A stretch of 64,000 nt of DNA from Distichodus sexfasciatus (lineage: Eukaryota > Chordata > Actinopteri > Characiformes > Distichodontidae). The notes beneath the pieces were generated by a model that was not told the DNA's origin, ran no database searches, and was given only the letters and a program-made list of their open reading frames with translations. The DNA is taken from positions 1 to 64,000 of the forward strand of contig JAVGVS010000678.1 in assembly GCA_032718565.1 (NCBI GenBank), given 5' to 3'. Both the position numbers and the translations under genes were made by a program. Shown one piece after another: positions 1 through 14,163 of this stretch. The stretch's first letter is position 1. Every line of letters starts with the position of its first letter.

Positions 1-143
1 GAAGGAGGGAAGGAAAAAAGAAAGAAAGAAGGAAAGAAATAAATAAAGAAAGGAAGGAAGGAAGGAAGGAAAAAAGAAAGAAATAAAGAAAGGAAGAAAA
101 GAAAAAAGGAAAGAATGAAAGAAGGAGGGAAGGAAAGAAAGAA
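1..143. repeat. Polypurine GAAGG/AAAG low-complexity tract
   Basis: Purine-only microsatellite of GGAA and AAAG units, cut by the left edge. Confidence 0.9.
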
Positions 144-149
144 CTGTCC

Positions 150-935
150 GATGTGATTAATAATCTATATAATCTAATGATTAGTGTGGGCATAAATTAC
201 TCTATTATCTAAAGCTACAATATCATTTTTAATGCTGAAATATTTGTAAAATTAAGTCTCAACATTCACTCAACATGTGCAACAACAGCCTTGTTACGGT
301 TCTGAAAATATACTCAATAATTCACTTTAAACATGAATGTAAATCTCTATTTCACGTCACATATTTTTGCACGTGCACATCAGCTTCTGTCCGAGTCTCC
401 CGTGCAGTGCTCAGACCATTAACTTGGTGGGATTCCTGAGCGTCTCACGTGACGTCACTGCGGTCGTAAAGCGTCTCGGGCTCCCCGGCATCTCACGTCA
501 CCGAGAGAAGAGCAAACAAACAGTCTCGCATGTGCCAGTGCGACCGACCGATGCACAGACGCACCGACACACGTGTGGACAGGCAAGCGGACGCGAAGAC
601 GCCACGCCACGTTTCACGTACAGAAAACATGTGGGTGTGCAAACGTACATGTGATCACCGGCGTCTACTACTGTTTCATATTCAATTCTATGAGCTTGTA
701 AAGTCTTGTACCGCAATATGTTTATGTACTTATATTATTTCAGAATTGATTCTACACAGCAGAGCAATGCTTCTCTTGTGTGCACCTCCAATTAGAGCAA
801 ACCATAAATGACAAGGAAATGATCATAAAATTCTTCTCAAATGCAATTGTAAAATGGCATTTAATGACAAAATTTAAATTCTATAATAGCATTCCATTTA
901 AATGATTAGTAACTTGTATTATTGAAGTCAGTGTA
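150..935. other. WDR35 intron, unique
   Basis: No exon recognised. The block at 370-660 is more CpG-rich (CACGTGACGTCACTGCGG near 447, with a CRE-like TGACGTCA core) but shows no coding resemblance. Confidence 0.4.
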
Positions 936-2088
936 CACTGTCCTCCAAAAGTTTGGAAACGCCCCTGGCAAAGTGGGGTTTTGGACAGTATTGCCATGAA
1001 CCCTTTTTAATTTGTGATAAAGGTGCACTGATAAGGGACAACACAAACATATTTGTGACCCTCCACGGCAAAACCAGTCGCTTGTCGCAAATTTTTTAAA
1101 ATTGAGTTATGAAGAAAGGGCATAAATCAAGCTTCAAAATGATACCTATATGGAATGAATGGGACGGCATATGACTGAGATATCAACATTCAAAGGAGTC
1201 GGGTTTCTCCTGTCACGCCAAGTGAGAAACGGAGAAATCTGCCGTCGAAGTTGACTATCGCCGTAGCACTCACAGACGCTTGGTGCGGTCGCGGCTACGT
1301 TTGCATTTACGGTAGCCTACGCTGCATTCACAGCCACACGGATAGCCTACCTGCGTTAGGTTAACTGAACTCGGGAGACTCGCTAGTCAACGAGTGGATT
1401 TACCGTAAACATTGAAGTAAAGCGGGCAAAACTGAAACTTTTAACATTCTGCTGGAATTGAATTCCTCACCTCAAGAAAGTCACGTTTTTAGGATGGAAA
1501 GGGGAAGTTTTTCAGCCAAATTTATTCACAACAGTACAGTATAGACCTTCCACTGTTTCAAAACACTAAAAACTAAAAATCCAACATTTTACCTCACGCA
1601 ACATAAACGCTTGTTTTTCTCGGAAACCTCCGTTGCGACAAGCAACTGGTTTTGCCGTGGAGGTTCACATATTATTACATAAACAGTTTATCAAACAGTT
1701 AATACACAGAAAATACTTAAATTTTGGATTCATCAAAATATCCACCATTAGCAGCTGTTACAGCTCTGCATAATCTGGGCGTCCGAGCTGTCAATGAGCC
1801 AATCAATTGTTGAAGCTATTAAGGTGTGCTGACCCAAAAATCTTTTAAAAACCTGGGCCCATTTTAAACCAGTAACCAGACATCACAGCTGGCAAAGGGG
1901 CACGTCTGACTTTGACATGTATATACTGCCATTATTATGTAATCAAAATAAAAATGATTATTGCTGGTATCCAAAGATAATGTCAAGTTACTTTAGTGTA
2001 TTTGCACCAAAACATGATGAGGATTTACGCTGATATTGTTCAAAACCCCACTTTGCCAGGGGCGTTCCCAAACTTTTGGAGGGCAGTG
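936..2088. mobile_element. Non-autonomous Tc1/mariner-like element, 1,153 bp
   Basis: Terminal inverted repeats of about 50 bp start CACTGTCCTCCAAAAGTTTG at 936 and end with CCAAACTTTTGGAGGGCAGTG at 2088. Both ends are flanked by TA (934-935 and 2089-2090), the target duplication of Tc1/mariner elements. No transposase frame survives. It lies in a WDR35 intron, 69 bp from the exon ending at 2157. A second foldback element (1055-1668) is inserted inside it. Confidence 0.85.
1055..1668. mobile_element. Foldback MITE nested in the Tc1-like element
   Basis: Inverted repeats of about 35 bp begin GTGACCCTCCACGGCAAAAC and end with TTTTGCCGTGGAGGTTCAC. The interior is unique with no open frame. Flanks CATATTT and ATATTAT could hold a degraded target duplication. 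Confidence 0.75.
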
Positions 2089-2156
2089 TACATGCAAAGC
2101 GCTGACATGTGCTGTGAGTGTGTGTAAGTGTGTGTGTGTAAGTGTGTGTTGGGTAC

Positions 2157-5100
2157 CAGAGCCGAGGGTGTGGGTTGTCCTCTATAAACTGTGAAGCGTC
2201 CTCGATTCCCACCTTCTCTATCAGCGCTCTGCTGTCCCTCAGCGAGCGGATCTCGAAGTTCATCAGGTAATCTTTGTTGGGCCGCTCGGGGTCCTGAGAG
2301 AGGGAATAAACATTCAATTCTATTAATTAATAACACCTCACCTCACAGTCTCAGCTTTGATTAGAATCTTAGAGCGGTTTTCTAATAAAGGACTCTGAGG
2401 TTTAAAACAGTCATTAGACGGCTGATGTTAATGCTCAACAAAGTGAAGCATCGTGAGTAAAATACACAGGGGAGGGCAACAGAGGTGTGAACCTTCCCTG
2501 GTCTCACAGTTTGATTCGATTACGATTATTAGGTCAGCATTTCGATTCTATACATCACGACGCATCAATTATGTGATTAATTTCAACACTCCTAGTACGC
2601 AATTAATCAAAAAGTAATCAAAACTGACTTTCAGAACTTCTTATCGGCAGTGTAATCTTGCCGATCATTTTGTAACTCCTGTTCATTTATGTACAGTCTA
2701 TCAAAAACATACTGTATTATTGTGTGTCACGTAATTCCGTCCCGTCCCTTCTGCACCTACATCTAATTACTAAAAAATGTAAAATCACAAAAATATATAT
2801 CCTTTCAATAGGAAAAAATAGCCCACCTTTAATAGTGGAACATACTGACAGTACAAACATTATCAGTGAAGTGATGGCCAAAAACAAACAAAACTAAATA
2901 ATCGTTTCTTAATCGTTAATTTATCATGATATTTATTGGAAGTCATATCGCCCAGCCCTAGTCCTGCATGTGCTCCCGGTAAGAGACACACCTTCATAAT
3001 TTCATCCAGTAGAACAGATTTGATTTCCAGGTCTTCAAAATTACAGATGAAGCCAGAAGTTTGAATGGGTTCCTGTAGTAAAAACAGCAAAACGTAAAAG
3101 ATGACAAGTCAGCAAACATGGCAGTTTTACATTTACGAGGGAAAAATATAAATAAACTTCCACCGTGTCTTCAAATACTTCTAGACTCGGTCTTAAACAT
3201 GCAGTGAAGACAGTAGAGGGGCGGCAGCAGACAGCGGTGTAATGTCTGTACGGTGATTTAATGATGTAGGAGGTCTGGGTCACTCTCTGTAGGGCGTTTA
3301 GTGAATAAACCCTCTGTGTGTGTGTGTAAAAAAAGCACACCTTCTTCATTCACACATGAGTAGAAACCACATGCATATACACACACACACACACCTCAGG
3401 GTCGAGATTCCTGAAGACGTACATCCTGGTCTTTTCCATCATGGCGAACAGGTCTGGGTTGTCATTGGCCCATTTCATGTCCCAGACGTCTTTGCGCTCG
3501 AATTTGGATGGGTCTCCAGCCGAAGCCCTTCCCTCCTCGCCGGCCGCGCCTCGCGTCTCCAAGTCGAAAAACGTCAGCAGTCCGGTCATGTCGATAATGG
3601 CCAGACGACTGGAGGTAGAGAACGCAAACACGCATGGTGTGATCATCTGGAAGTGATTCTATATGTTTGTTAAGTTTGAACAGGCGCCAAGTGCCGCTAG
3701 CGTAAAAGCAGAGTGGAGCGAGGGCGGAGCGTTTCCAGCGTAGTGCACAACATATAAAGAAAAAGTCACTTTCCGCCCTATGTAGTGTACCAGGTCAGGT
3801 AGGGTACGTGTGACTCTCCATGTGCACTACCTAGTGCACCTAATCACTACGTATGAAGGCGCAATGTTGTAGGGCTTCCTTTATCCCCTGTGTAACCGCT
3901 GCGCTCCACACCCAATTCAAAGTGGCAGCAGTTTCATGCCCCTTTAAGAGTAATTTAGGTGTGTGTGTGTGAGTGTGTGTGAGTGTGAGTGTGTATCCTC
4001 TACACACCTAGAGTTGCAGTTGAGTGAAAGCTGATAAGCCCGGTAGCTCAGAGAATATTTCTGCAGCAGTGTGATATTGGGCAAGCTGTATCTCTGAAGG
4101 GTTCCAGACTCACGAGCCTGCGGATGTACAAATACAAAAACGCATCCACACTAATTAATGACAGTAAACACTGACCAATGCAGCACAAATAAAAGGTGAT
4201 TTTATTCAACTGGTCATGTGACACGTTTGTGACGTACCACGATAAGGGTTTTGTCTGATGCTGTAATGCAGCAGATGGGATCTCTGGTTGCCTGAAACGA
4301 AATAAAACATCACACCCTCATCTCCATCCTCACACACAGCGCAACAGACACTCATATAATGACATACTAACTTTGGAAATGAATTTAGAAAATGTAACGT
4401 GTTATTCACAGAAATTAGTCATGATTAATCACAAGTTCAAAATACTTTTTATACCTACCCACGCCTTCTGTCTTGTATGTACGGCGATACTTGGTGCACG
4501 CAGTGAAACGTTCACGAGCAAAATCTCGTCTATATGCGCTCAACTCTGCCTGCATGTAACATTTTTAAACTAACTAAATTGCATGTTTGCTTCACTTAGC
4601 GAACGCGAGCTCGCACGTGGGCTGTCACGGGCCACATACTACTGCTCTTGGGTGTGTTCCCAAAAGTATGGTTGCTAACATAGTGTACACTAGCAACTAA
4701 CATAGTGTACATTAGCAATTAACATAGTGTACATTAGCAGCTAACACAGTGTACATTAGCAGCTAACACAGTGTACATTAGCAACTAACATAGTGTACAT
4801 TAGCAGCTAACATAGTGTACATTAGCAATTAACATAGTGTACATTAGCAGCTAACACAGTGTACATTAGCAGCTAACACAGTGTACATTAGCAACTAACA
4901 TAGTGTACATTAGCAGCTAACATAGTGTACATTAGCAACTAACATAGTGTACATTAGCAACTAACATAGTGTACATTAGCAGCTAACATAGTGTACATTA
5001 GCAACTAACATAGTGTACATTAGCAGCTAACATAGTGTACGTTAGCTACTAACATAAGGTACGTTAGCAACTAACATAGTGTACATTAGCAGCTAACAAA

Positions 5101-8100
5101 GTGTACCTTAGCAACTAACATAGTGTACATTAGCAGCTAACATAGTGTACGTTAGCTACTAACATAGTGTACGTTAGCAACTAACATAGTGTACATTAGC
5201 AGCTAACATAGTGTACATTAGCAGCTAACATAGTGTACATTAGCAACTAACATAGTGTACATTAGCAGCTAACATAATGTACATTAGCAACTGACATAGT
5301 GTACATTAGCAACTAAAGTAGTGTACATTAGCAGCTAACATAGTGTACATTAGCAGCTAACATAGTGTACATTAGCAGCTAACATAGTGTACATTAGCAG
5401 CTAACATAGTATACATTAGCAAGTAACAAAGTGTTGCTAACATAATTAGCAACACATTAGCAACTATGCTTTTGGGAAAAGTGCCCCTTAATAGTACGGT
5501 AGGTAAGGCGCTCTTATCATACTTTTCTATGTGATAGTATGCATCTCAGGAAGTAGCTGGGGTTGTAGCTTAATGGCTCTCTACGCACTAGGAAGTGCAC
5601 ATGCGCCCTATTTGACTTGGTACACTACATCGGCTGGAAGTGACTTTTTCTTAAAATGTTGTGCACTACACTGGAAATGCCCTTCCCTCACTGCACTCTG
5701 CTTGTATTGTCTTGCAACTCTGCCTGCGCTCGCGCTCGACTTATCGTGCATCACTACCCTTGGCTCATTCTCAATGTCATTAATTCAGCATTTCTGTGCC
5801 TGCAGTAGCCTCTTAGGTGGTGCACCGCCCACTTTGGAACGACTGGCCTATCCATTTTATACTGTGTCGCTAGTGTGAAATCTTTGAGCCCTTTACCCAG
5901 CAAATTTTCAACACGCTCTCAACTTGCCATGTGCTTAGCTGGCTGTAATGACTGTGTTAAAGCGTTAACATGTTAACGTTCCTATCAGATACCTGCTCTA
6001 CAGGACGGCACCTTGCTAAACGGAGATATAAATGTCAGCGTGTACACAGTGTAGTGCCTCGTCACTCATGAGGAGAAAAATTTGGTAAGCCGTGAAGCAA
6101 GCTGTGAAGTGTGTGTCCTGTACAGAGTGTTTTATGGGCTTAACCCACTAATCCTTTGACGAGGATATGAAACAGCCACGGGGGTTTATGTGTGTGTGTT
6201 TGTGTGGTGCCCCTCTCGTATTAGTGAGTCTGGCTGGGTGTGTGAGGAAGCGCTCACAGTGAAGGCCTTGGCAAAGTCCAGCGTGCCATCTGCGGTGCCA
6301 CTCGGGCTGTCGTCAATGTGGTAGACCCTGCAGAAGGGAGGCAGAAAGAGAGAGGCAGTGAGATTTTGTATAAAGTGCTGCAGTTTTGTAAAAAGCAGAT
6401 GTTGGCAGTACATTGAGTTCTCTGGTTTTTGTGGCTTATTGTATTTTAGCGTACAACTACAAACAGAACGCTGTGCCACAATGCGCCATCTCAGTGTGCT
6501 GACAAACCACAGATAGACGACAAAGAGGAATTATTACGCAGAGGGAAACACAAATAGGGGTTCGACCAAAAACAACACATCACTCGAGCTCACCCGGCTA
6601 CCGACTTGAATTTTACGCGGATGTCACCGTTGCTGGGAAATGCAAAAGCCGCAACACAAATAGAAAAAGTTACAACGCATTTGTGTTGCATCTTTTGCAT
6701 TTGTGTTGTAGCTTTTCCATTTGTGTTGAGGTTTCTGCATTTATCTTTTGGTTTTTGCATTGCTGTTGCGGCTTTTGCATTTCTGTTTCAGTTTTTACGT
6801 TGGCGGTGCAGCTTTTGCTGCAGCTCCTGCACTTGTGTTGTGGCTTTTGCATTTTTATTGCAGCGTTTGCATTCATGTTGTATCTTTTGTGGCTTGTGCA
6901 TTCTCATGTGGCTTTTGCATTCTGTTGAGCCGTTCCGGGCCACCGTAGCCGCTCGCCTCAACTTGCAGTTCCTTTCACGCAGCCAAGTGAGCTGACACCT
7001 CCACCGTTTTCTCACAACTTTCTTTCTGACCCTTTGTCCTTTGGCCTCTGACCTTTCTCGACCCTCTTTCCTGGTCTTGGCAACCTGGTTGATCTCCAGG
7101 GCGGTGAGCTTCTTGGCAACGCGGTACTGCCAGGCGTAAAAGGCCTCCTTGGATGCAGCGATCACGTGGGTTTTCGTCATGGTTACAAACAGCGGGTCTG
7201 CAAATGCAATCACATCAATTTGCTAACTGCATCGTTACTACACCAAAAGATGTAATTATACTCTGAGCTTATTAATGTCTGCATACTTTCCTTTTTCACT
7301 TGTACAGAAATAATACACAAAAACACACGTAGAAAAGAAGCATATTATTTAACTTTCGTTGATCGGTTCATCTTCCGCTCACTATTTACAGTAACAGACA
7401 TTTTAAGCGAGCATTGCACACTATTGTACGCACGTGGCCACCATCATAAATCAGCCTCATAGACATAATTAATTACACACAACACTTTGCCTGAACAGCA
7501 AACACGGGGGACGCTAGTGGAGAGACAGTGAAACCGGCTGGGCGTGTGATTCATCCCTGAGCCCCGCAGTGAGGACAGGGGGAGGAATTTAGCAGGATGT
7601 TGGTGAGGAGTCAGTCAGAGCTGTGAGACTCTGAGGCAGGACATACTGCACCTCTAGGTGTGTGTGTGTGTGTGTGTACCTGAAGGACTTGCAGTCATTT
7701 ATGGGCACCAGTGATATAACATAAAGACAAAAATACAACTGTGCATTACTAGAAATAAAAATTGCCTGATCATTAACTATGAAAACATAACTGTACAGTC
7801 ATATATAAAAATGTTACAATAAAACAGTGATCAAAATTTAATAAAAATTGAATAACACTAACAACAACAACAACAATAATAATTCTCACCGATGTCAATG
7901 TATTTGGAGTCCAGTGGGGTCCCAATAGAGTTACACAACACCAACACATACTGCAGACACACAAATCCACAGCTCATTCAAAAATACCCTGTGCAAAAAT
8001 TATTCTTAAAATTCTGACATTCACAGATGTTTTCTTAATTAAGATTTATTCTTAGATAAGAACAAAATCTACAGCTGCTGAAGAACACACTTACACAGGT

Positions 8101-11100
8101 TTGTGCTAAACGCTAGGTTATTGAATTTTCTTCATTTCTACAGTTTTATACTATTTTCATATCTCAACTTTCTTAAGAACAAATTTAAGAAAACACTGAT
8201 GAAAATACTGCTGAAAGCGGTCCAGTGCTCCTACCGTTGCTGTTCCAGCCTCCGGATCTGCATCCTCCTGTTAACAAAACCCAACAGATATACAAATCAC
8301 CACAATAAATATTAGTCAAAACAATTTCAGATTTATAGTTCATATTCTACTCCAGCTGTGGGGTTGTGATAACTTTTAATACTGCGATAATCCTTATGCT
8401 TGAGCTCACCTACATCTATACAATATATACAATTCTGCAGCACTGTCACCTCACAGGGCGAGACATTACAGATACTGACATATATAAATATTAGTAGAGG
8501 GTTTATGGTGGTGATTTGCTCAGTTTATGGTGAGTTCGAATCCCAGTTAGTTTAGTTGACTTATACCCTGTGTTGGGTAAGACTGAGGGCTTGAATCCTA
8601 ATGGAGTGATTAAAACCTCGGGGTGGTGACCGTAATATGAAGGGTTCAAATCCCTGTTAAGATCTTAATCAAGTTCAGCAGGGCGATTTTTAGTCAAGCA
8701 CCTGTGGGTGTGTGTCGTCCGCTTTGGTGGCCAGGATGCAGAAATCTCCACACGTGGTGACCGATATCAGGCTCTTCACATACTTCACAAACTTCTCGTT
8801 GTTCTTGGTGTCCCAGAAGACCACGCTGTACTCTAATCTGTCCGGACGAGTGTAGGCATACACCACGGTATTCGAGCAATAGCCCCACTGCAGAGAGGAG
8901 CAGAGGTAAAGCGAGGGGGGAGAGAAAAATTTAGGCATGTTAAAGAATCATAGTTTAGGCAACCCGTGGGTCGCGATGCAGCAAGGTCTGGAAGAGTCGC
9001 GGGGCAGAGTTGAAAATCGAAACACCTTAAAAACATTTTGTGACACAAAAAAACAAAACTGCCATCATAAAACGGAATGAATAAACCTGTGTAAAGGTTA
9101 AAATGTGATTCTGTTCTACACAGGTTAGGGGAGACAGTGACGCAGCGTTACGCTCGTTTTTCACACCAAACTAACTCTGGGGTAAATATTTGAGCGTTAC
9201 GCCGTGTTCAGTTCTACGTCTGTGCAGATGGTCTCACGGCGCCCCATGCTTAGAGTCTTCCTTCCTTTCCTTGATTTTTAGCTCATATTTTTGCATGGAC
9301 AGGCAGAAAGCTACGAACGTGACGGAATCAGAGCACTGCGTCTAGAACCTTGTGACTATAACCATAAGATTGAGGGTCTGAATCCCAATTAATTGACAGT
9401 TCTCACAAATATGATGTAATTTATGTAATTATTCAGACCCGGTTCTATTCACTTAAACTTTATGACTTCCACAATTCTTGGACCTGGATTTACACAACTG
9501 ATCTAGAAAGCTGAGCGTTGAACGTTCACCTAAATTTCACACAAAAGACCTGTAATGCACCGAGAACACAGTTCTGGACATACAGTATATCTTGACAGAG
9601 ACCTTTATGGAAGACATTGTTGGATTAAATTGTTAATTTCTCTCAGGATTAGACAGCATCTGATAAACCTTTTCTTCTTTTGACACCAAGAAAAAAACAC
9701 TTTTAAGCTTTCTCTCTGGATTGGTCTGTGGATAATCATGTTAAGCTTTTAAATAAACTGTGCGAGAAGCGTAACACATTCCTGTCAACATTCTGTAAGT
9801 GTTAGACTTGTGGAATGAGAACGGAACAATGCTAATGTGATGGGCATTACAGAGAATAAAGACCTTAAAGACCCAGCAAGCCTTCCGTTCTGCTACTCTA
9901 CAATCTTCTTATGAAAGTTGCAACACAGCCAGTGCTACTGGGAGCTGACCTGCTAAAAACAAAAAAAAACTCTGGTATATATAACCTGCATATTGTTGAA
10001 ACTGAGACTTTCCACACTTTGGTTAAGCGCACAAAATCTCAAACATTAACACATCTTAAAGTTACACAAAGTGTCCCACCCTAGACTTAATCAACAACGA
10101 AGAACACTCAGGTCTGATATAAAAATATCTGTAAAAGTTTATAATTTAAGAACATATTTTTCTATATTTTGCATAAATATTTTATTTATATTCTTTAGTT
10201 TAGGTTTCTGGTCAATTTTCTGTAATCTGTTAGGGCCTGTGATCACCAAACACGTTTTTGTGCTGGAGTTCCAGCATTCAGAGCACTAAGTGCCTTCAGT
10301 GGGAAAAATATGTTGATGGAGACGTTTTTTACCGCAGCGCTCAAGTAGAAATCAACTTTTAGAACAGCGCTGGGCTCGTCAATGTCACTTCTCTCTTGGT
10401 AGCCAATCAAAATCGAGGACGGGGTGGGACATGCACAGTCAAGAACTCACTAACAGCAATGGGAGCGTATCTGGAGCAGATGGAGAATCTCTTTTATGTC
10501 AGCTAAACTACTGATCTCATAGGAACACGTTGCAATGTTTATATAAAATAGGAACCAATGTGGAAGTGTCCGACGATGCTTTTTGTTATTTAGCAGCAAC
10601 AAGTGCAGAGAGAGGCGCCAAGAAAGCGCTCTGGAAGTGGGGTTTTGACCGCTCTCAGCACAAAAAACGTGTTTGGTGGACACAGGGCCTAAATTTCTCA
10701 TTTCTAAAATATCATATTTTGAACAGTCTAAGAATAATCGGGGTTAATGTCACTAGTGCTGTACTTGTATAACTATTTATGTGACAAATAAAGAATCTTG
10801 AATCTATTAAAATCAATTTTACTATTTAGAAATCAAACATTTATGCAGGTGTAAAGTGCAGAAAATTTGCTCTCTAGCATATTGAGTCACAGGGGAGGCG
10901 TGGTGGGATTTTACCTTGTAGTCGGGTCTGATGTTAGCGAAGTAAATGAAGGAATCTACAGCCAGACCGATCCTCAGTCCTCCGCCTTCCCACGATACAG
11001 CGGTCACCTGCTTCCCCGGGACTTTCAGTGTGCGAAGGTGCTGGACATGAGACGTGAAGAATGAACCGTGTCGTATGGGCAGAGCAATGCGAGACAAAGT

Positions 11101-12288
11101 TTCATACGCAGATGTTATTCAGTGTGCTTTACAGCAACAGGTTTGCCTCACCTCTCCAAGTGGAGTGTAAAAATTTAGGACATTGACATCTTTATCTCCT
11201 CCAGGGTTCCTGAGAGACCCTGCTATGGCCAGGACGCTGCCGCAGTGGTTCCACTGGATACTGGCAACGTTCATTCCAGTCTCAATTATTACTGGATCTA
11301 CACACGAAAACGTGTACGCAAAGAATGAAAACATGCCTGTTCTGACTTGTGCGTTCTTCAGCCATAACAACAATTAATCCTCATCTGTACCAAAAAATCT
11401 TCTAGAAAATTGAGTTAACTGATTCTTTTGTGTGCTACAAGGAAATGCCCTCACTGTCGTCGTTCTCGTAGCGCATGACCTGGCAGCGGCCGTTGTCGTA
11501 ACAGATGGCCAGACAGGGGCAATCGGGCTGGATGTAGCCCTCTGTGCCGGCGTACCAGTGGATCCCTGCGATGCTGAGTGGGCCGGTCACGTTCATTAGG
11601 CAATGGAGGGTCATCTTCATCTGAAGCAAAGAGATATACATTTATTGCAACATTTACATGCTTATCCAGAGCAACTTCTGTCCTTTTTCATTTCAGTCTC
11701 CCTAAGAGCAACTTGGGGTTAAGGGTCTTGCTCAGTCATGGTAGTGCTGGAGATAGGATTCGACCCCACAACCTCTTGGTCCAGAGGTGAGCATCCTAAC
11801 CGCTAGACCACCATCACCCACAAAATGATTAAAAAGAATAGGATCAAGCAAGCAAACTCTTGCCAGCCTTGAGTGAGTGAGTGAGTGATTATTTGTCAGT
11901 GTGAACACAGCACAGCACACAGTGCACCACAGCAAAACACGACCACTGCATCTGACCCATCCGTGAAGGAGCAGTGGGCAGCTTTTGGCAGTGCCTGGGG
12001 AGCATTGCTTGGTGGGGATGGTACCTCACTCATGACTACCTCTGCAGTACCTTTACCGGTCCGGGACTTCATAGGCCAACTCGTGATCGGAGGGTTGCCG
12101 GTTCAAGTCCCGGACCCAGTAAAGGTACCGCTGTGGCCCTCATGTGCAGGGTACCTCTCCCGGGAGCTGCCCACTGCTCCTTCACGTATGAGTTCAGTGG
12201 TCGTGTTTCGCTGTGCTGTGCTGTGTTCACTCACTTAAATATGTTACAATCATAAAATAAACATGGGAGGCTGAGAGCGAGAAAGAAA

Positions 12289-12320
<32 letters not shown>

Positions 12321-14109
12321 TCTCATGCACAGTGGTGTGAACTCACTATAAAGTTGCCCTGGTTATCGTAGATGTGTATTTCTCCGTTAGCCATCCCAAA
12401 CAGCAGGATCTTGCTGTCCGGAGACCAGGCCACATGAGCGAGCTGGATCCCCTTCAGCTCCTTCCCCCAGATCCGGTTCCCTACACAACACCCAGTCACA
12501 AGCATTCACAGTTCCACTTCACAATGCTGGAGAAGTGTGATTTAGGCTGTATCTAAACTACACAGACTAAACCACAAACTATACAACTTACCATCCACTG
12601 ATCCCACAATAACAGCACCGTCCTCATACACTATACAGATCTTTTCACCATCTGCGTTCCAGATCATACTCCTCACCACAGACTTGTTCCTGTTATTAAT
12701 CATCTCCTCGTACCAGGAGCCTGGACAAAATACAACACGCACACGCGGATGGGTAGAGGACTATGAGATCAAATCAATATCACAATTAATTAAACTAACT
12801 CAATTACAATTAATTCATTATTAAGTTGCTTTGGGCTTTAGTTTCGTTTAGTTTTTGTCCTCATAGTTCAGCAGTGTTGGGCATGTTACTTTTTATAGTT
12901 ACTTCTCCCAAAAATTTACTGAGCTGGTAACTGAGTTACATCATTTTAAAAGTAACTATTGCATTACATTTCTTTAAAAAATGTTCAAATATGTCAAATA
13001 ATTTGGACTCCCCCCTTTAATGGAACTTTAAATTCAACTGTATGTTCAATTATTTATAACAAAACTGAATATTAAATATGTTTAATGAATGAAATGGAGA
13101 CATAAAAGAATAAATAATTAACAGAAAACATTGTACACTAATCTACACTATTTTAATGCTGCTGTGTGTCAATGTGAGTTAAGACATCTATCACATTTAA
13201 TATATTTAATACCTTTATCGCACCGCAACAGGCGGCAACTGGTCATCAAATAAGTCTAAACTGAAATTACCATCATGGGCAAGATTATGTTATTTAGAGG
13301 TTCTGAGTGTTTAGTTTTTGATGAATTACTCAGTCCTACAATTTACAATTTTAAGCATTTCCCATTAGCTCTACTTAATTATTAACTGCTGAATTATCAC
13401 CTTTGCTTTAAAAGCTTTTCTTATACAGTATCAAAGTACACCAACCTTTGTAGAGCATCCAGACGATGATGAGGCCGTTCTGGTCACTAGTGGTCAGTTT
13501 TTGGTATTGTTCATTCCATGTAACTACCTGCACTGCACCTGCGAGGGGGCAGCAAACACAGTTAATAATTATGCAAAATAGCTTGTTAAATATAAAGTCT
13601 ATGTGGATGTGTCCGTTTCCAGTCTTACCACTGTGTCCTTCCAGTGTCTGGTTCATGGAGAGGTTACTGGGAGCTGCAAGACCTTTTAGTTTGGCATCGT
13701 CTGAAATGAGGAAATATCAAGAGGTCAGAACTGGACGAGTCAATCATCAGTTCTGATTGTAATGTTTTGTATCAGTGCAACCAAAGTTGTTTTTTTTTTT
13801 ATTAATGGTGAAGCAAGCAAGAGACCAGAAGACAGAAAGAGAAACAGTGAAAGAGAGAGAGAGAGAGATTGATGTATTTCGTTCTACTTCGCTCCTGTCA
13901 CTGTTGCTCCACAACACTTAAGAGCATATTTTTGGGTTTAGAATAATTCAGGAAACAGAGGGATTTTCTCACTGCAGCTGCAACCAACACATAAATAATA
14001 TTACATAACGAGCTTTTGTAATATAAAACAACTCAAGCAGCTTCAGCACAGACATGCAGGGAGGATTACAAAACTCTCACACAGTGTTGCTGCAGAGAAC
14101 GTGTGTGTG

Positions 14110-14163
<54 letters not shown>

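Noticed and set aside
4670..5440. CRISPR-like regular array
   Set aside because: Units are directly abutting with no variable spacers, in an intron of a vertebrate gene.
6606..6995. 129-codon Cys/Phe-rich frame, possible membrane peptide
   Set aside because: Product of the 20-bp tandem repeat; overlapping frames are equally open.
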